DNA of 8,641 nt, from NCBI GenBank assembly GCA_903970315.1, contig CAJCIJ010000374.1, positions 1-8,641 of the forward strand. The letters are read 5' to 3'. The notes under the pieces are model-generated. The model did not search any database. It was given only the letters and a program-made list of their open reading frames with translations, and was not told the DNA's origin. This document shows, one piece after another, positions 1 to 6,813 of the stretch. Numbering within the stretch: position 1 is the first letter of the stretch; each line of letters opens with the position of its first letter. Both the position numbers and the translations under genes were made by a program. This stretch comes from Actinomycetota bacterium. Its GTDB lineage: Bacteria > Actinomycetota > Thermoleophilia > Solirubrobacterales > Solirubrobacteraceae.

Positions 1-1028
1 CCGCCAACGAGGCGGTGGCCCGCCATCTGGCAGACCGCTCGGTGCCCTGCCTGTACCGGGTCCACGAGCGCCCCGACCCCGACCGCGTGCTGCGGCTGGT
101 TGACCAGCTGGCGAGCCTTGCGGTGCCCACACCGCCCGTGCCCGAGCCCATGTCGGGCTCGCAGGCTGCAGAGCTCGTCGCGGAGATCTCGGTGTCCTTG
201 GCGCGCCACTTTGCCCAGGCCGAGGCCCGCGTCGCCGGCCGCCACGGTGGCGACAACGCCGACAGCCCCATCGACGAGGGTGCGCCGGCCGACGACGATT
301 GGTCGGCGGGCCCGGTTGGGCGCAGGGCCCTGGAGGGGCTGGTGCTGCGCACTCTCCAGCAGGCCTACTACTCGCCCGCGAACATCGGCCACGCGGGACT
401 GGGCTCGGAGGCTTACTGCCACTTCACCTCGCCCATCCGCCGCTACCCGGACATCGTCTGCCACCGTGCCCTGCTTTCCACCCTGGGCGCCGCCGAGCAC
501 CCGGCCGACGCCGCCGGCCTTGGCGAGCTGGGCGCGTGGACGTCTGAGCGCGAGCGCGAGGCGATGGCGATCGAACGGGCGGCAACAGACGTGGCCAGTT
601 GCTTTGCGCTGGAAGCGCTTCTGCACGAGCACGGCTGGTCGGTCCCCTTTGCCGGTGAGATCACGGGCCTGATCGGGGGCGGAGCGTTCGTGGCCTTCGA
701 CGTTCAGAGCCCGGACGGCAGCGGCGCGGTGTCCCGGTCGCCGGCCTTTGAGGGCATGATCCCGGTCAGACGCCTGCGCCACATCGCGGCCGGCGCAGCG
801 GCGGCGAGCACGCCGCGGCGTCCCGGTGCCAAGGCCGGCCGCCGGCAGGAGCGCGAGCGCAGTGCGGCTCAGACGCGCGACTGGTGGGAGCTAAACGAGG
901 AGGGCACGATGCTCGTTGGCAGCGACTCCGGGCGCGTGTTGCGGCTGGGCGAAAGCGTGGCGGTGCGCGTCGTGCGCGTGGAGGCCCCGCGCGGGCGCGT
1001 CGAGCTGGCGCCTGCCCCCGACGCCTGA
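1..1028 (+). CDS. rnr: Ribonuclease R/II family 3'-5' exoribonuclease, C-terminal part (5' end outside window)
   Basis: The reading frame is open from the window edge (first full codon at base 3, residues ANEAV) to TGA at 1026-1028, so this is the end of a longer gene. Visible parts are the second half of the RNB catalytic domain, with the YRVHERPD segment near the edge and the RNB signature HFTSPIRRYPD around bases 421-453. These are followed by an S1-like RNA-binding region (EITGLIGGGAFVAF near 655-690, EGMIPVRRL near 748-777, ending RVELAP). Family members degrade RNA processively from the 3' end; RNase R also degrades non-stop mRNA with tmRNA-SmpB. An Ala/Arg-rich insert (about bases 781-880) interrupts the S1-like part and looks lineage-specific. 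smpB starts 43 bases downstream on the same strand, which supports a role in trans-translation. RNase II rather than R cannot be excluded because the N-terminal domains are not visible. Confidence 0.9.
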   Translation, partial: ANEAVARHLADRSVPCLYRVHERPDPDRVLRLVDQLASLAVPTPPVPEPMSGSQAAELVAEISVSLARHFAQAEARVAGRHGGDNADSPIDEGAPADDDWSAGPVGRRALEGLVLRTLQQAYYSPANIGHAGLGSEAYCHFTSPIRRYPDIVCHRALLSTLGAAEHPADAAGLGELGAWTSEREREAMAIERAATDVASCFALEALLHEHGWSVPFAGEITGLIGGGAFVAFDVQSPDGSGAVSRSPAFEGMIPVRRLRHIAAGAAAASTPRRPGAKAGRRQERERSAAQTRDWWELNEEGTMLVGSDSGRVLRLGESVAVRVVRVEAPRGRVELAPAPDA

Positions 1029-1037
1029 CAGCTGTCA
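1026..1037. repeat. Perfect 12-bp palindrome over the rnr stop codon
   Basis: TGACAGCTGTCA is a perfect palindrome whose first three bases are the rnr stop codon. It lies 34 bases before the smpB ATG and 19 bases before the TAGGGT box, so it could be a regulator site or simply chance. It is too short, and lacks a loop and T-run, to be a terminator. Confidence 0.4.
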
Positions 1038-1056
1038 CCGTCGCACCGGCAGCGGC

Positions 1057-1071
1057 TAGGGTCAATGGTCC
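1057..1071 (+). promoter_or_regulatory. Possible smpB -10 box / ribosome binding site
   Basis: TAGGGT (1057-1062) resembles an actinobacterial -10 box and ends 9 bases before the smpB ATG, which would give a very short leader. The overlapping AGGG (1058-1061) lies 10 bases from the ATG and could instead be a weak ribosome binding site. No convincing -35 is seen 16-18 bases upstream. The two readings cannot be separated by sequence alone. Confidence 0.35.
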
Positions 1072-1551
1072 ATGGCCAAGGCCTCCAAGCGCAAGATCTC
1101 CGCCGGCGACGTGGCGTCCAACCGTTACGCCTCCCACCGCTACGAGCTGCTTGAGCGGCTGGAGTGCGGCGTGGCGCTACAGGGCTCCGAGGTCAAGTCG
1201 CTACGGGAGTCCGGAGCACAGCTGAAGGACGGCTACGCAAGCATCGACCAGGGCGAGCTGTGGCTTCACTCCGTCCACATCCCTCCCTACCAACCGGCAT
1301 CGCGCGAGAACCACGATCCCGAGCGCCCGCGCAAGCTGCTGGTGCACCGCAGCGAGATCGAGCGTCTTACCGGCCGCACCAGGGAGCGCGGCTGGACGCT
1401 CGTGCCCACGCGTATCTACTTCTCGGGCTCGCGCGCCAAGGTCGAGATAGCGCTTGCGCGCGGCAAGAACCTCTACGACAAGCGCGACACGCTGCGAAAG
1501 CGTGACCAGGAGCGCGAGATCCAGCGCGGGCTGCGCGACGCCGAACGCTAG
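1072..1551 (+). CDS. smpB: SsrA-binding protein SmpB (159 aa)
   Basis: SmpB binds the tRNA-like end of tmRNA, brings it to ribosomes stalled on mRNAs without a stop codon, and its C-terminal tail takes the place of the codon-anticodon pair in the decoding centre. The protein has the usual family length and landmarks: N-terminal NRYASHRYELLE, then GVALQGSEVKSLRE (residues about 33-46), LKDGYASI, the IPPY segment, and RKLLVHRSEIERL. These are followed by TLVPTRIYFSGSRAKVEIALARGKNLYDKR and a basic C-terminal tail. ATG 1072 is chosen because it gives MAKASKRK..., a typical SmpB start; the nearby ATG at 1065 is in another frame. It follows rnr on the same strand and its partner RNA gene ssrA lies about 5.3 kb downstream. 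Identification is close to certain. Confidence 0.98.
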   Translation: MAKASKRKISAGDVASNRYASHRYELLERLECGVALQGSEVKSLRESGAQLKDGYASIDQGELWLHSVHIPPYQPASRENHDPERPRKLLVHRSEIERLTGRTRERGWTLVPTRIYFSGSRAKVEIALARGKNLYDKRDTLRKRDQEREIQRGLRDAER

Positions 1552-1570
1552 CGACGGCGCCGGCCGCTAG
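1548..1570. terminator. Inverted repeat spanning both convergent stop codons
   Basis: CTAGCG (1548-1553) and CGCTAG (1565-1570) form 6-bp arms around an 11-base GC-rich centre. The smpB stop (1549-1551) and the protease stop (1567-1569, read on -) are both inside the arms. A hairpin would form in transcripts from either strand, so it may act as a shared terminator. There is no T-run on either side, so it is not a classic intrinsic terminator. Confidence 0.4.
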
Positions 1571-2523
1571 ATCGACCTGAAGCTGTGGCTGCCGCTTGCG
1601 AGGATGTGGGTGGCGTCCATGCCGAAGACGAGCGCCACGATCAGGCCCACATAGACGACGCCGATGATCGCGCGATTGCGTGGCGAGACGCGATAGTAGG
1701 CCGCTGCCTGCAGCGTGCGCGATTTGCGATGGCGCCAGCGGCGGAGTAGATCGAAGGCGGCGAAGAGCACGATGATTGGCAGGATCGGATTGCCGCTGCC
1801 CTCGAGCACATCGACGCCCATCAAGGCCACGAGTATGCCGAAACCGACGAACCACATCCAGGGGGCCATCGCTGCCATTGCTCTGCCGCCGTCCAGTGGT
1901 ACCACTGGCAGCAGATTGAATAGGTTGATGAAAAACCCGATGTAGGCGAGGGCCAGCAGAAAGTTGCTGTCTAGCAACGCACCTGCGACTGCGACGCACG
2001 CAGCCCCGAGTGACCCCAGGATCGGGCCTGCCAGGCCGACGCGCGCCTCGGCCAGGGCGTTGTCGCCCAGTGACCTGGCTGTGATGATCGCCCCCAGAAA
2101 GGGTATGAACGTCGGCGCGCTCGCCTTGATGCCCTCGCGCCGCAGCGCGATCACGTGGCCCATCTCGTGCACGAAGATGAGCACCACGAAGCCCACGGCA
2201 AACCACCAGCCGAAGAACAGGCTGTAGGCGGCAACCGATACCAGCGCGGTGCCGGCGGTAATGAACAACTTCAGGTTCGGTAGCGCAATCAGGATGCCCT
2301 TGATCGCGACGCCGAACTTCGCCACGAGCGCCACGACTGCGGCCAGGGCGCTTGAGAGCTTCTGCCTGATCCGGCTGCGCGGACGCTTGCGGCCAAACGG
2401 ATCGTTTGTCGTGGCACCGGGGGCGGGCGTGGGATGCACCGGTGCGGCAGGGACCCCCGCGCGCAGTTCAGTCCCGGTCAAAGCTGTCCGGGGCGGCGCA
2501 AGCCAAGCATGTTCGTCAGTCAC
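1567..2523 (-). CDS. Site-2-protease-like membrane zinc metalloprotease (peptidase M50 family)
   Basis: A 318-residue multi-pass membrane protein with both M50 signatures. HEMGH (residues 119-123), inside a membrane helix, gives two zinc-ligand histidines and the catalytic Glu. NLLPVVPLDGGR (203-214) carries the third-ligand LDG motif. Residues 1-55 are a charged, Pro-rich cytosolic-looking head, followed by about six hydrophobic segments (roughly 57-80, 86-128, 160-183, 187-207, 222-240, 247-259) and one near the C-terminus (285-302). There is no PDZ or CBS domain, unlike RseP or Rip3-type proteases, so the substrate is unknown. Such proteases cut within the membrane, often releasing regulators. 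The start is GTG 2521-2523 giving MTDEHAW; no in-frame ATG lies close and no clear ribosome binding site is seen. It converges on smpB with a 15-base gap and is divergent from the P450 gene. Confidence 0.88.
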   Translation of the reverse strand: MTDEHAWLAPPRTALTGTELRAGVPAAPVHPTPAPGATTNDPFGRKRPRSRIRQKLSSALAAVVALVAKFGVAIKGILIALPNLKLFITAGTALVSVAAYSLFFGWWFAVGFVVLIFVHEMGHVIALRREGIKASAPTFIPFLGAIITARSLGDNALAEARVGLAGPILGSLGAACVAVAGALLDSNFLLALAYIGFFINLFNLLPVVPLDGGRAMAAMAPWMWFVGFGILVALMGVDVLEGSGNPILPIIVLFAAFDLLRRWRHRKSRTLQAAAYYRVSPRNRAIIGVVYVGLIVALVFGMDATHILASGSHSFRSI

Positions 2524-2633
2524 CAGTCCATTGTGGCACGCGATTTGTATGGGTCATGCGGGTGCGATCGCCGCGCGCGCTGGGATCCGCGCCGTCCGCC
2601 CAACACGCGCGCGGACAGGCGGCCGATAGGATC
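2524..2633. promoter_or_regulatory. Divergent promoter region, M50 protease / P450
   Basis: This 110-base gap must carry start signals for both genes. Toward P450, TAGGAT (2627-2632) looks like a -10 box; transcription about 7 bases later would begin at the third ATG (2640), giving a leaderless message, or AGG (2628-2630) may be the ribosome binding site for ATG 2637/2640. Toward the protease, the complement of 2543-2549 reads as TACAAA-like, about 20 bases before the GTG. No convincing -35 box is seen for either, so both assignments are tentative. Confidence 0.35.
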
Positions 2634-4073
2634 ATGATGATGTCGGCTGAGCTGGCGCAGAGCGCCGTGTCCGTCCGCAACCGGAGCCGACCGGCCCAGG
2701 GTGAGACCGCTGCATCGCCCGCCGGGCCTGCGGCGCCGGGCACAGCTGTGCGGCCGCCGCCGTCGCTGCCGGAGCCCGGCTACCGCCAGACGCTCCGTTA
2801 TGCGACTGACCCGATGGACTTTCACCTGTCGGCGGCACGGCGGATGGGCGACGTCTGGAGGATCAAGATCGTGACCCGCGACGAGCCCATCGTGATGACG
2901 TGTCACCCCGACCACGTCAAGTCGCTGTTTGTGGCCGACCCCGCTGATGCGCCGTCGCTGACAGGCGAGTCGCCGCTGCGCCCGATTGCGGGCCCCACAT
3001 CGGTGTTGACGCTGGTGGGCGACCAGCACATGCGCCTGCGCAAGCTGCTGCTGCCGCCTTTTCACGGCGAGGCCGTGGGCCGCTACGTGCAGATGATCTC
3101 CGAGGTCACCGAACGCGAGATCGACAGTTGGCCGCAGGGCAAGCCTTTTGCGCTGGTCTCGCGCATGCAGTCGATCACGATGGACGTGATCATGGCGGGG
3201 GTCTTCGGCATCGCGTGCCCGCCGGAGCGTGGCACCGCCGAGTACCGCATGCGCCAGACATTCAGCCGCCTGATGCGCATCTCAACGCACCCCGTGTGGC
3301 GGCTTGTGGAACTGCGAAACGTACGGCGCGCGCAGGCCCGCGGGCTGATGCGCGCGACGCTGGCGTTGGTCGATCGTCAGCTGTACGCAACAATCGCGCG
3401 CCGCCGCGCCGAAGGGGCCCGCGCCGACCAGACGGACATCCTCTCGCTGCTGCTGGAAGCCACCGACGAGGATGGCAAGCCGCTGACGGACCTGGAGTTG
3501 CGCGACCAGCTGCTCACGCTGGTGCTGGCCGGGCACGAGACCACAGCCAACTCGCTGGCGTGGACGTTCGAGCGGATGTTGCGCACCCCCGCGGCGTACG
3601 ACCGGCTGCGCGCCGTCGTGCGCTCCAGCGATGAGGCCGCGGGGGAGTACGTGGAGGCGACCATCCACGAGGGCATGCGCATGCGCCCCGTGATCCCCTT
3701 GCTGGGGCGCCTGGTCAAGCGCCCGTGGCGCCTGGGCGAGTACGTGGTTGCCAAGAACACGCCCGTGGCGATCTCGGTTGCGGCGCTGCACCACCGCGAG
3801 GACATCTATCCAGATCCCTACACATTCCGTCCAGAGCGTTTCGTGGGCCGAAAGCCGGGCACGTATACCTGGATCACCTTTGGCGGGGGCATCCGGCGGT
3901 GTCTGGGCGCAGAGCTGGCCAAGGCCGAGCAGCGGGTAGTTCTGAGCGCCATTGCGCGACGCACCGACCTGGCGGCGCCGAGCCCCGCAGCCGAGACTGC
4001 GCGCCTGCGCAACGTCACGATGATCCCCAGCGGCGGCGGCCGCGTGGTCGTGCACGCCAAGTACCCCGCCTGA
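2634..4073 (+). CDS. Cytochrome P450 monooxygenase
   Basis: A soluble bacterial P450 (479 aa from ATG 2634), a haem-thiolate enzyme that uses O2 and two electrons to hydroxylate or otherwise oxidise small molecules. Landmarks in order are the C-helix H132-x3-R136 in QHMRLRKLLLPPFHG; the I-helix oxygen-activation motif AGHETT (299-304); the K-helix ExxR pair E346/R349; the PERF segment (399-402); and the haem loop FGGGIRRCLG with Cys423 as the iron ligand. All catalytic motifs are intact. Residues 1-47 are an Ala/Pro-rich extension beyond the usual fold. Three ATGs in a row (2634, 2637, 2640) make the exact start uncertain, and GTG 2748 is a later alternative. The substrate is unknown; no ferredoxin or reductase gene is nearby, so the electron partners must be encoded elsewhere. 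Sequence style recalls CYP110/CYP138-like actinobacterial P450s, which is only an impression. Confidence 0.93.
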   Translation: MMMSAELAQSAVSVRNRSRPAQGETAASPAGPAAPGTAVRPPPSLPEPGYRQTLRYATDPMDFHLSAARRMGDVWRIKIVTRDEPIVMTCHPDHVKSLFVADPADAPSLTGESPLRPIAGPTSVLTLVGDQHMRLRKLLLPPFHGEAVGRYVQMISEVTEREIDSWPQGKPFALVSRMQSITMDVIMAGVFGIACPPERGTAEYRMRQTFSRLMRISTHPVWRLVELRNVRRAQARGLMRATLALVDRQLYATIARRRAEGARADQTDILSLLLEATDEDGKPLTDLELRDQLLTLVLAGHETTANSLAWTFERMLRTPAAYDRLRAVVRSSDEAAGEYVEATIHEGMRMRPVIPLLGRLVKRPWRLGEYVVAKNTPVAISVAALHHREDIYPDPYTFRPERFVGRKPGTYTWITFGGGIRRCLGAELAKAEQRVVLSAIARRTDLAAPSPAAETARLRNVTMIPSGGGRVVVHAKYPA

Positions 4074-4143
4074 GCAGCCCAGACACCGTCGTTGGGGGCC
4101 GCGGGTCGGCGCCGAGCGGGTGTCCGCGATCATTCCCAAGACT

Positions 4144-4159
4144 TACGATTTGCGCCGGA
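4144..4159 (+). promoter_or_regulatory. Possible -10 box for the tandem GGDEF gene
   Basis: TACGAT (4144-4149) is a good -10-like hexamer ending 10 bases before ATG 4160. Transcription would start around 4156, giving a leader of a few bases. The -35 position (about 4121-4126, TGTCCG) is poor. The box favours 4160 over the later in-frame ATGs at 4178 and 4226 and suggests the gene has its own promoter in the 86-base gap after P450. Confidence 0.4.
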
Positions 4160-6451
4160 ATGGCCGATATCCGGTCCATGGACCTGGGCCTATTTCTGTG
4201 TCGCGACGACGCCGAGCGGCGGCGCATGGCCGATATCGCCCGCAACCTGCGTCCGGGCACGCCGTTTCTGCTCGGTTTCTTCATGCTGGCGGGCCTGTCT
4301 GGGGTGGGCACCTACGGCTGGCTGCCCCTGATTCCCCCAGGCGCGGCGCTGGTCGCGTACCTGGTCGTATGGACGTTCAACATCGGCCGCCGCCACCGGC
4401 CGGAGGTGATGTGGTTTGCGGTGCTCGTCTTCGCCGAGGTCATGCTCGCGATCAGCCAGCTCATGGGCCACGGGCCGCGCGGCTTCTCGCTGGTGATCAT
4501 GACCATGCCACCGCTGCTGGCCGGTCTGATATTCCCGCGCCGTGTGGTCATCGCCGTGACGGCGCTCGCCGCCGCTTTGATCGTGTTGATCCTGGTGGCC
4601 GTGGACATGGCCGAGATTCGCCACACCCCGTCGGTCGCCTACGAGCAACTGTTCGTGCTCGTGTCGCTCGTGGTCACGGCCCTGGTGGTCCGCGACCTCG
4701 ATGTGGCATCGCGCCGTTCGGCCCTGGTGGATGAGCTCACGGGCACGCTGAACCGGTCGGCGCTGACGCCCAAGCTCGCCGAGATCACCCAGCAGGCGCG
4801 GGTGACGGGTGAGCCCATCGCGGTGGTCATCACCGACATTGACCACTTCAAGAAGATCAACGACGAGTACGGGCATCCCAAGGGAGACGCTGTGCTGCGC
4901 GAGATCGCCCAGCGCCTGAGCGACTGCGTGAGCGCCTTTGAGCCCGTGTACCGGCTGGGTGGCGAGGAGTTCGTTGTGCTGCTGCCGGGACTCAGCGCGC
5001 AAGCTGCAAACGAGGTGGCTCAGCGGATGTGGCAGAGCGTGCGCGACCGGCCCATTCAAGGGATGGATGTGACGATGTCTTTTGGCGTGTCCTCCTCGCC
5101 GATCCAGCACTCCTTTGACTTCGACATGGCCTTTGCGCGCGCCGACCACGCGTTGTATGCCGCCAAGCGGTCCGGACGCGACCGTGTGATGGTGGCCGAG
5201 GATGTCGCGCGGCCCGCCGCCGCTCTGGAGGGCAGGCGGTTGCTTGGTCCCGATGCAACGGATCGGCGCGCCGGCGCTCGCCGCCGATCGGCGGCAGCTG
5301 CCAGTGGCAGGCGGCTGGGCCGCGCCGTGGCCGCCGATGACGACGCACAGCCGAACTCGTCGAGCACGCTCGGGGTGCCGGTTGACACCAGTGGCGCTCC
5401 GACCGTGACCGAGGAACTGGAGCGCGAGTACATCATCGATCTCAACAGGCGGCTGGGGGGACTCTTTCGGGTCATCGCCGTGGGCGCTTTCGTTGCCATC
5501 CTCACGGCTGCCCCTGAGTTCGGTTGGTACCCGCTGGTGCCGCCCGTCGCCGGCGCAATCCCCTACTACCTGCTGGCGCGCCACGCCTACCGGTTCCGCC
5601 GGCCCGACCTGGTGGTGTTGGCCGGCTGGGTGGTCTTCCAGACATCGATCGCCGGTGGCTTCATGCTGTCCCACCGCGCGCCGCTGTTCGCCCTGTCGCT
5701 GCTGGTGCTGATGGTCCCGGGCCGCTGCGCCGTGCTCAGGACCCGTGCGGCGGCGTTCGGAACCGTCTACACGGCCGTGCTGATGATCGGCGTAGCGTTT
5801 GCACTGGACACCCACCGGGTGCTCGCCGATCCCGCAGTCGTCATGTTCCCGCTTGCTCTGCTCTTTGAGGCCGGCTACGCGGGCGCAGTCGTGGGCGGCT
5901 CGGCCGTGGGCTTCCGTGGCGCCGGCGTCATCGATGGCCTGACTGGGCTTCTGAACCGCGCAGCACTGAACTCCAGGCTGGTCGAGCTCGATGCCCAGGC
6001 CGCCACTGTCCCGCGGACCGTGGCGATCGTGATGGGAGACCTCGATCACTTCAAGCAGATCAACGACACCTCCGGGCACACCACCGGCGATGCCGTGCTG
6101 CGCGACGTGGCACAGCGGATCAGCCGGTCGCTGCGCGCCTTTGAGCCGGCCTATCGAGTTGGCGGCGAGGAGTTCCTGGTGCTCCTGCCCGACGCCGACG
6201 CCGACGCGGCGATGCGTGTTGCCGAGCGGCTGCGCCAGGTGGTGCGCGCCGAGCCCTGCGGTGGCGTCTCGGTGACCATGTCCTTCGGCGCCGCCGCGAG
6301 CGTGCCGGGCCTGCGCTTTGACTACGACGAGGTCTTTGACCGGGCCGATGTGGCGCTGTATGAAGCCAAACGCACTGGGCGCGACCGTGTCTGCGTAGAC
6401 CTGCCCGACTCCACCGAGCCGCCGATAGCGGCCATGAGCACGGCCGCGTGA
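4160..6451 (+). CDS. Tandem-duplicated membrane diguanylate cyclase: (6 TM + GGEEF) x 2
   Basis: GGDEF domains condense two GTP into c-di-GMP, working as dimers. This 763-residue protein holds two complete copies of one module. Copy 1 has six hydrophobic helices (about 35-178) and a GGDEF domain (about 190-345) with DELTGTLNR, metal Asp226, KKIND and active loop GGEEF (267-271). After an Ala/Arg/Asp-rich linker (346-415), copy 2 has six helices (about 433-584) and a GGDEF domain (590-746) with DGLTGLLNR, Asp627, KQIND and GGEEF (668-672). Both catalytic loops look intact, while the RxxD inhibitory site is SAFE (258-261) in copy 1 and RAFE (659-662) in copy 2. The membrane halves also match each other (GWLPLIPP / GWYPLVPP), which points to whole-module duplication. 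They resemble MASE-type sensor domains but I cannot name the family. Start ATG 4160 is preferred for its -10 box; ATG 4178 and 4226 are alternatives. Confidence 0.9.
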   Translation: MADIRSMDLGLFLCRDDAERRRMADIARNLRPGTPFLLGFFMLAGLSGVGTYGWLPLIPPGAALVAYLVVWTFNIGRRHRPEVMWFAVLVFAEVMLAISQLMGHGPRGFSLVIMTMPPLLAGLIFPRRVVIAVTALAAALIVLILVAVDMAEIRHTPSVAYEQLFVLVSLVVTALVVRDLDVASRRSALVDELTGTLNRSALTPKLAEITQQARVTGEPIAVVITDIDHFKKINDEYGHPKGDAVLREIAQRLSDCVSAFEPVYRLGGEEFVVLLPGLSAQAANEVAQRMWQSVRDRPIQGMDVTMSFGVSSSPIQHSFDFDMAFARADHALYAAKRSGRDRVMVAEDVARPAAALEGRRLLGPDATDRRAGARRRSAAAASGRRLGRAVAADDDAQPNSSSTLGVPVDTSGAPTVTEELEREYIIDLNRRLGGLFRVIAVGAFVAILTAAPEFGWYPLVPPVAGAIPYYLLARHAYRFRRPDLVVLAGWVVFQTSIAGGFMLSHRAPLFALSLLVLMVPGRCAVLRTRAAAFGTVYTAVLMIGVAFALDTHRVLADPAVVMFPLALLFEAGYAGAVVGGSAVGFRGAGVIDGLTGLLNRAALNSRLVELDAQAATVPRTVAIVMGDLDHFKQINDTSGHTTGDAVLRDVAQRISRSLRAFEPAYRVGGEEFLVLLPDADADAAMRVAERLRQVVRAEPCGGVSVTMSFGAAASVPGLRFDYDEVFDRADVALYEAKRTGRDRVCVDLPDSTEPPIAAMSTAA

Positions 6452-6458
6452 CAGCCGT

Positions 6459-6481
6459 CCGGCCCCGCCTCCACGGGCCGG
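6459..6481 (+). terminator. Terminator hairpin after the GGDEF gene
   Basis: CCGGCCC (6459-6465) and GGGCCGG (6475-6481) form a perfect 7-bp GC stem with a 9-base loop, 7 bases after the TGA. TTGCGCGGTTTT follows; it can form part of a second weak hairpin (6482-6486 with 6496-6500). Position and strength suit an intrinsic terminator, although the T-run is short and delayed. Confidence 0.6.
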
Positions 6482-6527
6482 TTGCGCGGTTTTGCCGCAA
6501 TATGCGAGGTGCCCTTCGGCGGGGATC

Positions 6528-6556
6528 TTGCAAACGTGCCGGGCTCTCCCTAGATT
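6528..6556 (+). promoter_or_regulatory. Sigma70-type promoter for the structured RNA
   Basis: TTGCAA (6528-6533) and TAGATT (6551-6556) match the -35 and -10 consensus well (4 or more of 6 each) and have exactly 17 bases between them. The predicted transcription start, 6563-6564, coincides with the first base of the long stem described in the next entry. No open reading frame of merit follows, so the promoter most likely serves the RNA, with possible read-through into ssrA. Confidence 0.6.
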
Positions 6557-6562
6557 GAATTT

Positions 6563-6688
6563 CGACGCGGCACCGGGCCGCAAAAGAGCGAGGCCACGAG
6601 GTGTAAGGCCGCGCCACCAGACCGAATGGGCCTCCGGGCCCGACTGGCGAGGTCCTCAAGGCGACCCGGGGTCGCGTCGCTTTGTTTT
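6563..6688 (+). ncRNA. Candidate unrecognised structured small RNA, about 125 nt
   Basis: Bases 6563-6581 pair with 6661-6679 in a 19-position stem broken only by an A-G and a C-A mismatch (16 Watson-Crick pairs and one G-U). Inside is a large asymmetric loop (6582-6606 against 6655-6660). Next comes a second stem (6607-6616 with 6645-6654, one G-A mismatch), an internal loop, and a hairpin GGGCC-TCCG-GGCCC (6628-6641) capped by a UNCG-type tetraloop. TTTGTTTT (6681-6688) follows the closing stem as for intrinsic termination, and a sigma70-like promoter is placed to start at the stem's first base. The rod with a central bubble recalls 6S RNA in shape, but it is shorter than typical 6S RNA. 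It lacks the SRP RNA core (GGAA-type tetraloop and AGCAG side) and the C-rich loops of actinobacterial 6C RNA. I do not recognise the family. An elaborate terminator or leader for ssrA is the main alternative. Confidence 0.6.
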
Positions 6689-6813
6689 CGGACTGCGACG
6701 CCGCCGCCAAGCTCCAGCACGCGCGCCGTCACGGGGCGCCAGCGGGTCGCCGACGGGGCGCTCCAGGCCACCAGCGCCATGCCGCGGGCCGCTAGACTGA
6801 TCGCAGTACCCTC
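6689..6813 (+). promoter_or_regulatory. ssrA upstream region with -10 box
   Basis: TAGACT (6793-6798) is a -10-like hexamer; transcription would start near 6805, leaving a leader of about 9 bases to be removed by RNase P before the mature end at 6814. No clear -35 is present at the expected spot. A 6-bp inverted repeat, GGCGCT (6757-6762) and AGCGCC (6773-6778), overlaps the -35 zone and could be a regulator site or chance in GC-rich DNA. I see no coding sequence in the 6452-6813 gap. Confidence 0.45.

Noticed and set aside
2406..2633. Upstream extension of the P450 frame to ATG 2406
   Set aside because: It would overlap the start of the M50 gene and adds residues with no P450 similarity; a -10 box and AGG lie just before 2634-2640.
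3725..4159. Upstream extension of the GGDEF frame into the P450 gene
   Set aside because: The extra 145 residues overlap the haem-binding end of P450 in another frame and show no domain or membrane segment.
4190..6583. Long open frame (797 codons) on the - strand
   Set aside because: It is antisense to the GGDEF gene; its protein is Gly/His/Arg-rich without any domain, as expected for a shadow frame in GC-rich DNA.
6563..6688. SRP RNA, 6C RNA or a c-di-GMP riboswitch as the identity of the structured RNA
   Set aside because: The SRP tetraloop and AGCAG core, the C-rich 6C loops and the GEMM motif (CAGGGCAAA) are all missing; ssrA lies downstream rather than a c-di-GMP target gene.
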